DNA of 64,000 nt, taken from Paralvinella palmiformis (taxonomy: Eukaryota; Annelida; Polychaeta; Terebellida; Alvinellidae). Where the stretch lies: positions 97,001 through 161,000 of the forward strand of contig JAODUP010000152.1 in assembly GCA_025642065.1 (NCBI GenBank), in the 5' to 3' direction. Positions 50,501 to 63,603 of the stretch are shown here, piece by piece. Position 1 is the first letter of the stretch. Every line of letters starts with the position of its first letter. The notes under the pieces are model-generated. The model saw only the letters and a program-made list of their open reading frames with translations. It did not search any database and was not told the DNA's origin. Both the position numbers and the translations under genes were made by a program.

Positions 50501-51284
50501 GATGATATCGATTTACTCTAGAAAATAATATAATATCGTACCATAAGTTCTTTTAAAATGCGTTGCTAATTTATCGTTGAACCGTAAAAATTAGAAAATA
50601 AAGGATCGATGAGGCAGAATCAAACTTTCTTTGCCTTTGGCATGGTATCAACTCTGGATTCGACACTTAGGCATTCTTGTTCGGGGCACTCGCCAATTTC
50701 ATAAATAAATATTGTATTGTTACGATATTGATGATGGTAACTAATTGTGGAGAATATAGGTAAATGTATATTTTCTATTTTATCACCACATACATTAACA
50801 AAAGTAGAGCACAGATTATTTATTCTTTGTAATGATTTTCTCTAAAATTCTCCACTTAATCTAAAGATGAAGGATAAAAGTTTGTGAATTTTGTGTATTC
50901 TAATTTTCATTTCGTGATGTATAATCTACTTTGATAATCTTCAATATGTCGAATCAGTTCACACCAAATAAAAAAGGTAAGTCAACTATCGTCGTATACT
51001 CGCCACGAGTGGTCATAATTATTGGAATTATGATGATAATCCATAAATATTTTCTTCTGTTCGCGAGCAGAGATATTGACCTAGAACGCAATGTGTGTTT
51101 ACATACCAGGTGGACGTTTAAATAAGAACAATCATAAATTGATCGCCATAACCCATCCACATTTACGCTTACCAATATATGGAATAAGTTGATTTGACAC
51201 ATTAAACGAGCAGTAAATCAGGAGATATTTTATTAAGTTCCTAAAACGCACTTTATTTCACCCTTTAAATGTGTGTGTGTGTGT
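50500..51284. repeat. First copy of a tandem pair ending in (GT)n
   Basis: tatcgatttactctagaaaataata, then catttcgtgatgtataa, then ccataaatattttc occur in the same order in 51285-52020. This copy looks clean. Confidence 0.75.
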
Positions 51285-52090
51285 GTTATATCGATTTACT
51301 CTAGAAAATAATATATTTACCATAATTCTTTTGAAAGCGTTGCTAATTTCTTGAACCAAAAATGAGAAAAAAAGGATAGATTTAAGGCAGTCAAACTTTT
51401 TTACATTTATGGGGAAACAATTTCATTCACACTCCAAGGGATTCGATTATCGCCAATTTTTAAAAATTTATTTTACGGGTATTTATTAACAATTTGGAGA
51501 ATTAAGGGGTTTTTATTTTCTATTTTATACCACATAATTTAAATGAATGGAAGAATTTTTTCCTTGTAAATTTTTTTAAAAACCCACAAGCAAAATGAAA
51601 CCGAAAAAGGACGAATTTTAATATTCAAATTTCATTTCGTGATGTATAACTACTTGAAATCTTCAGTATGTCAATAGTTCAGTTGGAGGGGGGGGGCAGC
51701 AAGGTATGCATTATCTAGTGTTTTCTAGTCTAGTAATGTTTACTACTACAATTCCTGTCCTAGTATTTTAATTATATCTATCAGTTTAACCAAAAAAAGG
51801 AAGTCAAACGCGTATATTGCCACATTCTTTTTTGGTTATTTAAACCATAAATATTTTCCTGTTCCACGGGACCTTTTTAACGCAATGTTTTTAAATTCTG
51901 CACGTTTTTAAAAAGAAAACAAATTTTTTCCCCAAATTTTTGACAATATATGGAAAATTTGTTTCACCCTTTAAAAATTGGACATATTATTAATTCCAAA
52001 AATTTTTTTATTTTAAAGGGGTGTGCGGTTTGTATGGTGTTGCGGTATATGTTTGCGAGCAAAATTCCTTTTAATGCATTTTTTGTATTT
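51285..52090. other. Degraded second copy, homopolymer-rich
   Basis: Collinear with 50500-51240 but with expanded homopolymers (tttttt, aaaaaa, cccc, ggggggggg) and dropped bases throughout, plus an inserted stretch of about 115 bp (51685-51790). It looks like an unpolished or collapsed assembly segment beside the right arm's inner end. Confidence 0.6.
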
Positions 52091-52099
52091 TAAAAATAT

Positions 52100-52411
52100 T
52101 GTCAAATGGATGTGGATGTGAAATTGTATATCATATATAGAAAACGAAACGGGATCAACATATATAAGTTTTTCGAGACTCCGCATTCTAAAACACTATA
52201 CACTAATCTAAATAAATGTTCCTGCTTTCCATATGATGGTGAGACATTTGTACTACATGTCTTTACATAGAAAATCGCCACTCTATTCAGTCCCCTGAAG
52301 AAACGTCCAGAATTTGAATTCACGGTTCGAAAATTCCTTTGATACCAGTTGTTTCTATATTATACAGACATCTAAAACAAAATACAAATACAACATTTAA
52401 AGGACACTCAG

Positions 52412-52412
<1 letters not shown>
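52100..52412 (-). mobile_element. Possible Penelope-like 3' end
   Basis: On + near 52290 the sequence ctgaagaaacgtcc ... ggttcgaaaattcc resembles the conserved ends of Penelope-like elements. It lies directly outside the right arm. Assignment is weak. Confidence 0.3.
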
Positions 52413-52458
<46 letters not shown>

Positions 52459-52908
52459 GACATTTGTTGTTAACATAGTGAGATTTTCTTCATCTGCCTT
52501 TAAGCATTAAAAATGTATCTAAAGGATTTGGCTTCCCTTAATCTTTCATCACAATCCACCAACAGTGTTGACGTCTAGTATTTAGAGCAGTGGTGATTAT
52601 AAAGACCTTATATGACTGTGATGTTAGCTGATTATTTAATGTCTGCCGACGGATTTATTTTAAATAACGACTGATGTGATAACACAACGGAATTTAGTTG
52701 TTGGTTAGCCGATTACAGTTTGTCATCAGTTGGATTTGTGTCTATTCAAGTAATGTAGTCCACAGAAAGGTGTATATTAGACTAGAATAAAGGAGTAAAG
52801 AATATTGATTAGACTAGATAAACTGTGATAGTAACTTTGGCTAAATGATATTATTATTATTTTGATTAAGACGTCTAATACCATTACTACTTCTGTTAAT
52901 TTTACTTA

Positions 52909-53097
<189 letters not shown>

Positions 53098-53099
53098 GA

Positions 53100-54587
53100 C
53101 ATATCTGTTTCCTACAAATAGACTGTCATAAATAGTTTGGTTTTTAAAAATAATAGAAAATCAACTATCTAATTATACACACAAATAGATCATCAAACAA
53201 TTTAACTGAACTCCATTAAAATAATGGACGTATCTTAACAGAATAATGAAAATTATTTTATACTTGGGAATAAATGTATTCAGTGTTCAAATTAAAATAA
53301 ATATCACCCATAAAATTCTGATCTCAGTTTTAATCGGCAATAGGTTGAACATATATTATTCATTTCTGCTAACTTATATATGTGTATATATTATCTCAGT
53401 ATTGCTGACATGCGCTTGTAAGTTAGAATAATACTTCACAGTAGAGTTAACACCGAAGATGAATAATTTGCATGAAAAACATACGAATAACACAAATTAT
53501 TACTTCTAACACTAAAATGTGTGTGTATGTGTGGGTGTATGTAAGGATGTATGTATGTAAGTATATATGTATGTATGTATGTGTATGGATCGGTGTGAGG
53601 ATGTATGTGTGTATATATGTGTGTGGGAGGTGTGTATGTGTCTGTTTATATGTACATGTATATGCGCGTTGGTGTGTGTATTAATTTTTCATCGGATTAT
53701 TAAGGAAATAAACAATTCTCCCCCCAAACACGCTGCTGTCCTGGTAATATTCCACTCACGAGTGTTGAAATAGTAAAAACAAATTATACACAATCTGCTA
53801 ATATGCATCTAATTAAAGGTGCCCGTGATTCAATTAGATTTATAATGAAAATAGGAAGCATAATTGAAGCGTTAATGCTAATTTTAATTTATGCAATTTA
53901 GCAAATCTATTTAATACGATTTTGAGATTTATGAACATTAACGTTTAAAATGAAGCCAATGAGGTCATTTCCTTATACGTGTAACATATTAGCCTTATTG
54001 CACTATTAATATTGATTAATTATTCAGTTATTATAAGTTTAAAAAAATCTTAGATTGAAATCCTAAATTAAAACTCCAATCTTTGAATTTAGAAATACTA
54101 AATTATCTTGAGAAAGTTTTGTTTTGAAATAGAATATTTCGGAATAATATTCTATATCTATCTAAACATTAACTACCTCATGCAACGTCTGAACATTTGA
54201 TACATTCAATGTTCATTCAAATGGCTTTAGACGCAGTTTATTTAATAACTGTGTCACTTTCAATAGAATTCTACATTTTATTAAGATCAGTGTAATAATA
54301 GGATTTATAACTATAGCCCTTAAGGTTTGTTAATCCTTAAAGTAATAGTTTACTCTCAGATATGATGAATAAATTGAGTAATATTTATAAATGAACCTCC
54401 ATAATAATATTCACGAACTATAAATGACACCTTATTATAATGAAATATTCCAAATTATTAGACGGAGCCATTATGACTTTCTCTTTTGCCCGATTGTACG
54501 ACAGGAAGTATAAAAGGTCACGTACGCTGACGTCAACGTGCACAAGGCTTTTACAGCTACCAACTGTATACGTTATTATATATGAAT
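53100..54587. other. Right-arm non-coding DNA
   Basis: Counterpart of about 35800-37800. Contains a TATG-rich stretch at 53515-53670. No gene seen. Confidence 0.5.
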
Positions 54588-55059
54588 GTGTTGCCCATTG
54601 ACCTAAAAGAAAACTAGACCCAATACGGCCGCTGATTTGATGGCAAACACGTCACAACTTCCGGTCGAGGAAATAGGAACGCAGACTGGAAAAATCAGGT
54701 TTATAAACGTGGTGAATTATTGTTGTATCGATGGTTGCATAAGCCGTTTGCGTGAAAGTAATACAAACGGGATTTCTTTTCATCGGTAAGTATAAGGAAC
54801 ACGTTTAAAATAGCTGTTAAAGCGGGGTTTTTTGGCGGGAAATTAAGCTTAACTGTTATTATATTTAGCCTATACGACAACCCCCGGCCTATCTCTGGCG
54901 TTTGATCCCAATTAAACTAGATCTACGGACTTGAATAAAACGACTTTTACAGATTTACAGATTTCCCTTGCCGGAAGTCAGAGCTGTTTGGTCATGGCGG
55001 CCAATTCAAACGCTACTGACTGCTCGGTCTAGTTTTATATTTAGGTCAATGGTGGTGCC
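54588..55059 (+). mobile_element. P-element-like MITE with THAP exon and 8-bp target duplication
   Basis: The element spans 54596-55051 with terminal inverted repeats cattgacctaaa...aaaactagacc of about 28 bp. It is flanked by gtgttgcc (54588-54595) and gtggtgcc (55052-55059). P-type transposases make 8-bp duplications. From 54709 a THAP first exon is readable (VNYCCIDGC ... SNTNGISFHR) with the initiator changed to GTG and an intact donor cg|gtaagt at 54786. No catalytic domain. The left arm has the uninterrupted site near 35740. Confidence 0.82.
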
Positions 55060-55635
55060 TGTTCTAAATTCATATTAACGGTTCAAACAGCCCACCAATC
55101 AACTTGTATATAGTGACGTCAGAGTTCAGCAGCATTCGATCTGTAAGACAGTATCTGACTTTAAAATGGCGATGCCCAAAGACGAGTTACTCTAATTCGT
55201 TCGAGTATATTTGCATTTAAAATAAAAGTTGACGTTTCAACTAATATACAACACTAACTGGTATTTAAAGGACAGTAATGTCCGTTTATTGGACATGTTG
55301 TGTGAACATATGTTGTAAGACTACCGAACAACGAAAATAAAACAACACAAGATACGCTGCAATAAAGTATGTTTCTTTTCATTTGAAACGTCTTCATTTC
55401 AAGTAAACCTTTGAGAAATGTGAAAAATGTCTGACTAAGAGTTAATAAGACAATTAACTGCTGGTAAATATAAAGGTCTTTACATGGTGATGATTCTGTA
55501 TATTGAACTGACGTAGTTAACATAGATTGTATGGATTCTAAAATATCCCAACATAGGCATCAATAGAAGTGATAGAATAACGTTTTGAGTGTTAAAAACA
55601 TTGAAATTCTTAACAAAAATGTATGTATTCTGTTA

Positions 55636-55735
<100 letters not shown>

Positions 55736-56103
55736 GCCTAATATATGTAGTATTATTTAGTTTGCTCTTTAGTCATATATAACTGAACATTCAATCAGCT
55801 AACCATTGACATATCAAATAAGCACATCATATTATTCAGTGTTCATCTTTAATGCATGTATAGGTTTGTAGTGTCTATGTGTTAACATTGACAGACTAGC
55901 GATTAGCGATTTATGTTTTAGGTTCGGTGCTGGTATCCTATGGAATGTATGACCGAAGAGTCACTTTCCGGAAGTGAGATGATTGGGATAAAATAATGAA
56001 CTGTTGGATTAAACAGTGCACACAAATAATATTACAACTGATGCAATATTAAAACAACAATTCTCAACTATCTATATATGTGTTTGTGCGCACACGAACA
56101 CTG

Positions 56104-56104
<1 letters not shown>

Positions 56105-56161
<57 letters not shown>
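56105..56161. repeat. (AT)n microsatellite
   Basis: 57 bases of alternating AT, 230 bases from the receptor stop codon. Confidence 0.95.
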
Positions 56162-56165
<4 letters not shown>

Positions 56166-56388
56166 TTTGCTAAAATATGTAACCCACCTGTAATATCCTC
56201 ATTATAAGCTGTTGCGGCATCGATGTTTGATTGGTCCGTATACTATTTTATCACAATGCGTTGTATTTTTCAAGGCAATTAAATATTCATATCAAATTCG
56301 AAATAGTGGGCTGTGACATTAAAATAACATGCAGTTATTGATTCAATTATTCTTCTTCGATTTACAGTGAAATGTTTATGTCGTTGCA

Positions 56389-57423
56389 CTAGTTGTGATT
56401 ATTTGGATGCGTCTTATTTATCTTAAACATTGTGATCACTCCATCCCTGAACCTCTTATTACACAGGACGTAGAGTATGAAATTCACGGAATGACTTAGC
56501 TGTTCAAGAATTTGCGCAGCTTCTCGTAAGGATGCCGTAACCGGGTCTGTTGTCTCTAACATCGCTTCTTTCCTTACAAACGACACAATATTGGCCACGG
56601 CATTTGGCGTCACCAACACGACGAACGACATGGCGACGCTTATTAACATTACAGTAGTTTTTGAGTTTGGTGCCGTATGCGTATTTCTAACACTTCTTGG
56701 TTGAGCACTAATCGAAGTTGAATTAGTTGTGTTGCTTTCTGGTGCTATCCTCTTGCGCCTGGTGGCCAACTTGTAAATTATAAGACCGTTGAAAATCAAC
56801 AAGATAATCGAAGGTATAAAGGAATATAACAAAAGTCCACCAAGTAAAAATATCTCTGATAAATGTTCAAAACCAGGAGGACGACTGTTCATGATACAGA
56901 TGTTATCTATAACACGATCTGCCCACGAACACCAATAGCCAAAAAATACGGCTAACATTCCGTATAGTAATATTAGAGCCACGCATACGTTGCGATCGGT
57001 GTTGATGAACTTAGCTCTCATCGGCAGCCATACGGCAATAAATCTCTCCACTGTGATTAGAACGACCAACCAAGATGAAGTGGTTTTCGCGAGCCGATTG
57101 ATCCAGAAGAACAGTTTACATCCCCCGGATGATAGAGCCCTAACGTCTATCCCGATCATATGATGTACGAATGACTTGTTGAGAGGAAGCATCAAATTAA
57201 GAACGACATCCGATAACGACATAGCCATGAGCAACTTGCTAACGGGAAGTCTTCGAAAAGTAGCCGACCTCATAACTATTATAGTCAGCGAGTTGCCGAA
57301 TCCTCCCAATAATAAAAGTAAAGGGATCAAAATATATTCCACTTCCCACAGATAATGACTTGGCGAGGAACCTCGAATAATGTTGGAGGTTACTGTCGTA
57401 GAAGCATTTGTGGCGTTTTCCAT
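56389..57423 (-). CDS. Class A G-protein-coupled receptor, right copy
   Basis: Inverted duplicate of the gene at 33092-34126, same 344-residue length, all helices and key residues intact (GN 43-44, Asp72, Cys102, ERF 126-128, NFILY 314-318). Relative to the left copy I count eight base differences. Six change residues: T8S, T33I, I120V, S257T, I283V, T287A. Two are silent, near residues 189 and 339. Changes lie in the N-tail, TM1, TM3, start of TM6 and loop 3; none touches a signature residue. ATG at 57423 (minus) is chosen on the same grounds as the left copy. It may be a true paralogue or the other allele if the inverted repeat is an assembly product. Confidence 0.92.
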   Translation of the reverse strand: MENATNASTTVTSNIIRGSSPSHYLWEVEYILIPLLLLLGGFGNSLTIIVMRSATFRRLPVSKLLMAMSLSDVVLNLMLPLNKSFVHHMIGIDVRALSSGGCKLFFWINRLAKTTSSWLVVLITVERFIAVWLPMRAKFINTDRNVCVALILLYGMLAVFFGYWCSWADRVIDNICIMNSRPPGFEHLSEIFLLGGLLLYSFIPSIILLIFNGLIIYKLATRRKRIAPESNTTNSTSISAQPRSVRNTHTAPNSKTTVMLISVAMSFVVLVTPNAVANIVSFVRKEAMLETTDPVTASLREAAQILEQLSHSVNFILYVLCNKRFRDGVITMFKINKTHPNNHN

Positions 57424-57475
57424 GTTATACGGTATTCTCGTCGAACTGTTCACGTTGGTAGACAACTGAAGATTA

Positions 57476-57655
57476 ATGATGATGATTATGATTGTTGTTT
57501 TACGGCCACTTTTGTGGACATGGTAGGCTAAATGGGCCGAGCGACCTTCAAAGGTAATGAAGCGAAGTCAAAGATGAAACACCCTTCAGATATGCAGACG
57601 CTGAGATTCATAGTGATGTGTTATCCAACGTGCTACCAGTTAGATTACGGAGTGA
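57476..57655 (-). mobile_element. S1 SINE directly upstream of the right receptor gene
   Basis: Counterpart of 32862-33040 with the same ends and the same spacing to the receptor ATG. Confidence 0.85.
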
Positions 57656-57920
57656 TAATAGTGCTTATTTATATGAGTTTATAATTCTACATGACATCGG
57701 GAAGTGGTCTTTCATTCCCTCCTGTCGTTGGTTGCTACGAAAATCATTACAAAGGAATGGCATGTGGCTATTATTCGTTGCAGAGCATGTCACAAGAAGC
57801 GGATGAAGACAGCAGTCAGCCGATTCACATTTGGATATACTGATGTTGTCTGAATACGTTTTACAGTAGCACCACAATAGGTTTTCGTATAATATTCCAC
57901 AATCTTCTTATTGCCATCCA

Positions 57921-57972
57921 TATATATATATATAGCACCACAATAGTTTATAATATCCAAATTCTATGCCAT

Positions 57973-58031
<59 letters not shown>
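57921..58031. repeat. (AT)n with a duplicated flank
   Basis: A short AT run (57921-57934) and a long one (57974-58031) are separated by a repeat of agcaccacaatag and gccatcca. The left arm has a single AT run at 32393-32460. Confidence 0.85.
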
Positions 58032-58033
<2 letters not shown>

Positions 58034-58814
58034 AATATAGACTCCACATTTGTGCATTTTTGTTTTGTGGCTAGGAGAATCCCACCGCTGAAAAATATAA
58101 CGGATGGTACAATTATTGATTTATGGTTACTTTATCTTCTCCTATCCTAGGATCGTATATCCGATGCCATACTACAAGAAACGTTAATGATATAAATATA
58201 CTGTAACTGGAATATTAATCACGATAAAGTCTATTGTTACCAGCATACGACGAAAACAAATTATCCAAATGTTGCAAGAAGAGAACAATGCCATTAAAAA
58301 TGAATAATCTAAGGATTTCTGTAAAGTGAGTGTTGAAGGATACCATTTATTTACGTGCGATTTGATATGTAATATATTATAGCAAAGTATCTTTGAATAT
58401 AGAAACTGCAATTTTTTAATGAAATTATTGTTATTTGATCATCGCTTTATTATAATTAAGAGTAATGCAATCTCTGACACTTACCTAGTTCGGGGATACT
58501 AAGTTTGACTTTGGTACAGCCAATTAACGAGACACAAGATGATGAATAGCTTCCATAAAGTTAATTTCCATTCAAAGATAATAACGGGATAGAATCGGGA
58601 GTGACTGACCGTAGTGTATTTTGGAGGAAGTAATTTAAGTTAGGCTGAGTATGAATTTAGATAGTCCCAATTAGAATAGAATAGCATCATGTGAATCCAA
58701 AGTGACATTTAAGACAAATCTATAAATAATCCGTTCATTTTTTCCTAGTCATTTTGTTAATGATCCCTACTTATTGGGTAATGCACTTTAAAAACCGTTG
58801 AATTTTGTGCCTAA

Positions 58815-58827
58815 GATATCCGCTTTA

Positions 58828-58876
<49 letters not shown>

Positions 58877-59215
58877 TGGCTCTACAATTTAAATATCCAG
58901 GTCGGATTTGTAATCCCAGTATTACGTTTGTTTGTACTTAATGAGCCCCTCGGCCTGATATATATAAGTCTGGAATATGATGATGATAATAATGATGTTG
59001 TTGTTGATAATGATGATGATGATGATGTCCCATGTGTGATTAGTCATACATTTAAGCAAGCCGACTTAGCAATAATTTATTTATATTATTACTATCATCA
59101 TCATAATCATCATCATCATCATCACCATCACCACAAACCCCCAACCACCACCCCCACCATCAACATCATCATCATCATCATCATCATCATCATATTTATT
59201 ATTTATGTCAGGGCT
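58815..59215. repeat. Trinucleotide-repeat block private to right arm
   Basis: (TTA)n at 58825-58875, (GAT)n at 58977-59028 and (CAT)n at 59096-59192, separated by about 100 bp unique stretches. The left arm has only a short (AAT)n near 31711 at this place. The 164-residue open frame across it is an artefact rich in Ile, Asp and His. Confidence 0.85.
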
Positions 59216-59454
59216 GAGCAAAATACGACAAATACAATTTACTCTATAGCTGCTACATGCAACGCCACATTAACGTCTGAATATAATACCGTTCTGTAAG
59301 TTATTATTTTATTACTTGCGTGGTATATAAAAATAGTATGAATAAACAATTAAAAAATATATCCTATCGTCAGGTTTGCCATTACGTGATTAGAATGTAG
59401 CAATATCATCAACATCAGTAAGATGATAACTAAAATATTTATTATCATAGAGTC

Positions 59455-59530
59455 ATCTGATGATGATGACGATGATGGGTGATGTCTTGGCCACTTTTGT
59501 GCACGTGCTAGGCTAAATGGGCCACTCATA
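59455..59530 (-). mobile_element. S1 SINE 3' fragment, right arm
   Basis: Reverse partner of 31415-31495: gatgatgggtgatgtcttgg, then cacgtgctaggctaaatgg. Confidence 0.75.
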
Positions 59531-59573
59531 GAGTCATCTGGATAATAGATCATTTATAAACCTAACTAACGAG

Positions 59574-59855
59574 TGAGCTACGATGGTCTAGCGGTTAAGC
59601 ACATTGGACTTTATACTAAAGGGTGGATTTGCTCTGATCGCCAGGGGTCACAAGTTCGATCCCACCAAGAGGTCGAAAATTGTCCAGGGAATCATTTCTC
59701 GATTCGTAAAATCGTGGGTGGTAGACCACGTTAAATGGCGCTGTCGTCTCCACTGAATTAATTAAAAACAGTGTGGGAGGGCGCTAAAGACCCCCGAGGA
59801 CGTAATACACTCTGGCTCCATCTTTCCGTACTGCTCCCCTGTGAGTGGTGGGAGA
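59574..59855 (+). mobile_element. tRNA-derived SINE family S2, right-arm copy
   Basis: A box gatggtctagcggttaagcac, B box agttcgatccc, body gtccagggaatcatttctcg, end ctcccctgtgagtgg. Clearer than its left-arm partner. Confidence 0.85.
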
Positions 59856-59869
59856 GGATATATGAACAA

Positions 59870-61010
59870 TCACTCAATAAAAAGGACCACACTGGAAATC
59901 CCTGTTTCATGATCATAGAAAATCAGTTAAATAATATTTAATAGAGTAATATTTAATATAACTTATGTAACAGTGACGTTAATTACTTCCACTTGACGAT
60001 ATTTCTAATGATAAATGTTACATTTAATAAATTGAATTTCAATAATGATAACGTTGATAACTCTTGTCAATGATAATACGCGGCTGTATATTGATACAGT
60101 AGTGACAATACTAATGTTTAATATAATAAATATACACATAAATATACTCAGTTATAATGCATTATATTGGAAATTCTTATTTCGCGCATGGTATCATCAT
60201 ATCTATTAGAACGGTTTCATGGTATAATTAAATTGACTAAGTCATGCTAAAACCTTAACTCAAACAATACTTACACATCACTTACCTTCAAACATTCAAA
60301 CAAATAACACTACGCTCAACTAAAAATATTGTCTAACAAAAGGTAAACGTGAGCATAAGGAAGTATTACAATGTGTAGTACAAGAAATAAGTATTTATAT
60401 GCTGAGAGAGTAATTAATATGATAAAATAACATAATAATATCCATCTAGAACTAGAGAGAATTAAGACACTAAAAACATACAAGTTCTAATTCTTTTAAT
60501 AATACAATAAATTTCTAAAATCTGCCAATTTTAAATTTAGTTGTTACCAATTCAGCACATTACAGACCGACAGAAATAACGATCAATATTCAAAGCTATC
60601 AGTTCAATTAATTGGTTTCTCGATTGTCTGATCAGTTGCCTGATCAGTGTCTTCAATTTAATATTGTTTAATCGGTAGAGAACAAGCTATCATTAAAACA
60701 AATTTAAACACATCAGTAGATTAAGTCGTGTTTTATTAACACGTTTATCACTAGGTAGTGAACTATACCAGCCTTCATTTTATTTACGACGGAATCAGTC
60801 AAATGCATTTTGAAGATTACTAAAAGGGTCTAAAAATAATACCAGTTTGATCTCAAATAACGGTCTGATCCCGAATAATAACCCGAGAACAATAGTCTCA
60901 AAATAAATATATATCCGGATGTGTATAACATGGGGATCATAATATGTAACTGAAATGTTTCACATTTAGATAGTAAATTGTTAATTCTTTTGGTTCCACG
61001 AAAAGAATAC
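59870..61010. other. Right-arm DNA, no gene recognised
   Basis: Near-identical reverse of 29870-31080. Confidence 0.5.
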
Positions 61011-61014
61011 GTGA

Positions 61015-61110
61015 ATTTAAACAACATATTTTAAAATCTATTCGTCGAAAATACTAAAAGAAGTATTGTTGTTGCTTATCTGAAAAGCTTAAATTTACAT
61101 CCTATAACGT

Positions 61111-61151
<41 letters not shown>

Positions 61152-62052
61152 TTAAAATATGGATGCACGATCAATTTCAAACATTAAAGGTCTGATTGGT
61201 GCTGTTTTCTTTGTATAAAGACAACCAAGTTTGACAAATGTGTCATAGATGCAGAGGTGATGTTCTCAGTATTGAATGCATGAAGTTATTGTCCTTTGAA
61301 ATCTCATCTAAGTACATATTTTTAGAGCACAAACAACTGCTATATTTCAAAGCTGATTAGATTCACCAAGTAAATCACCGTATAAATCAATTGCCGAGAT
61401 GACTTACCTACTATAGAGAAAATACTTGCCCTGTCGATGTCATGCTTCCTGTCTCAGTTACAATAACTGAAAGTGATTAGCTGTGGGTGTAACAATTGCG
61501 TTGAAATGTATGACAATCGCAGAATGAAGGCCATCGTTGATGAATGGTGCTTCGAACCAAAGACTTCCAAAGACGTTAATAGACTGAAACACTCACTGCC
61601 ATTCCGAGTGATTAATGAGTCTACAGCACGAAATAAGACGCATATCTAAAGTGCATTAGGATAACATTGCCATTAAGAAGCGTCTAATGCTATGAGCCTA
61701 TAAGATGTTACTGAATGAAGACTGTTAGAAGCTACATTTAGTTAGGATGTATAGCCGGCTACCATGACACAGTAAATAGTTTAATTACTTATATTTACAG
61801 TGGGATAGAGCGAGGTTGATTTATTCTGGAACACTTTACAGTTCACATTGGGGAGCGGGTTGCCAGTGGAAATTAGAAATGCGTTATATGTTCAAGAGTT
61901 TAGACCTGTTCCAAAATACTTAACCTTTCAAGATTGAATTCATTGATAAATTATATTAATCACACAAATTTGTTATTGGATTTTACGTACATGTGTTGGA
62001 CTTTCACTGGACAACGTCTTTAACTGGTTCCTACTAGCGAGGGCGTTATTAA

Positions 62053-62085
<33 letters not shown>

Positions 62086-62915
62086 ACCCGTGTAATATAT
62101 GGTTACAGATTCATAACTAATCAGACAGATATGTAATAGAATTAATGTAAATATATGAATAATATAATAATAAAACTATATACATATAAAACGATTGGAT
62201 AATTATCAGAATATTAGAAGAAATGTGCTAAAAAAACTGAATTACTGGTTTCTTTCTTTAAATTTAAATTATACAATCAAGCTTATTACCCTTACAACTT
62301 TATGACATCTAAGACGGGTATATAAACAATACATTATAATTCTGATGTAACGTTTATTTTCCTATAAGAGATGGTAGTTGAGTAAGTATGATAGAAGCTA
62401 AGTAGGTGGCAGATAGGTGGGCAAGTAGCTATGTAGGTAAGTAGTTCGGTGGATATATATGTATAGAGAGGGTACAGGGTGAAAGAGGGAGAGAAACTCA
62501 ACCTCTTCAAGGAATTATGGCCAATAGGTAGGTTTGGTAGTTTCTGTTACGCTAGAAGATCAACAGATCTGTTCGTATAAATTAGTACGATAAAGATTTA
62601 ATTAAGTTTATCAGTTATGAAATAAAATTGATTTCAACAGAAATCGAGAATTTGAAAAGACGGAGAATTTGACGAAATCCGAAAGATTTTACCTTGGCGA
62701 TCCTGCTTTTTCAACAAAGATGTTTTCATTTAATCTCTTAATTTATTTATATGTGAATGTTTTTATATAAGTAAGTGTACGCTTGTATACATGAATGTTA
62801 TTCGTGTATTTTCTATATATTTCTTTATTTCTTTATCAATTTCCAAGATATATCGTGAATATTTTCAATCAGATTTTCGCGTTAGATAGAGATAGCTTTA
62901 TACAGAAACGTACTT
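61015..62915. repeat. Single copy of the 2-kb unit in right arm
   Basis: Matches unit A' (27940-29868) in reverse at about 98%. There is no second unit here. Confidence 0.8.
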
Positions 62916-62947
62916 CAATAAAAAGTATATAACACACACACACACAT

Positions 62948-62990
<43 letters not shown>

Positions 62991-62993
<3 letters not shown>

Positions 62994-63288
62994 CTGCATG
63001 GTTATATATCGCCAGAACCAGATAACCCTGTTCTGAGGCGCTGTTCAGTATTATTATCCCTGATTCGGACTTGTTTCTACCCAGCACACATCTCAACTCC
63101 AAAGGAAGCATACAAGGCATGCTGCTATTAAAGGCGCAAAACGTTACACAAACACATAGCCATAACGTCTTATCGGGTTCTCATTTTCATGGATGAGTGA
63201 ACCAGTCGCCACATGACAGCATAACAACCCCATGAGTCTGGAACCGGGACCGGACCTTACGCTCTAACTGCGCTATCACGGCTCGATT
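62991..63288 (-). mobile_element. SINE family S3, copy with tRNA-like head
   Basis: Minus strand: gagccgtgatagcgcagtta (A-box region), cccggttccagactc (B-box region), then tcatgtggcgactggttcac and the end ggttatctggttctggcgat. It is followed by (AT)n and (GT)n. It defines the family of which 2078-2530 and 27703-27827 are truncated members. Confidence 0.75.
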
Positions 63289-63603
63289 GATGTACACTTT
63301 TATCGCGTTTGTTTTTCTTTTCAAAATTAATACACAAGGTTTTATCAGCATCTTCATATTAGATATCTACTGATATGTACGTAAAAATCATTTATTATAA
63401 TACGTGATCACTCAAATAAACAATAAAGTAACTGATCTGCTGGATATTTACATCACAATCAGTGCCTTAGAGTAATCATCTTAAAGATTAAATAAGACGC
63501 TATACAAATTTTAGGTATTACATTGTATAGACACTATAGCCTCAAGCGTTAGCAACGCATACAGAAGCTAATGTTATTGTCGTCGAGTTTTACGATCATC
63601 AGT

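Noticed and set aside
58805..59299. 164-residue open frame
   Set aside because: It is made of trinucleotide repeats (poly-Ile, Asp and His runs) and is absent from the other arm.
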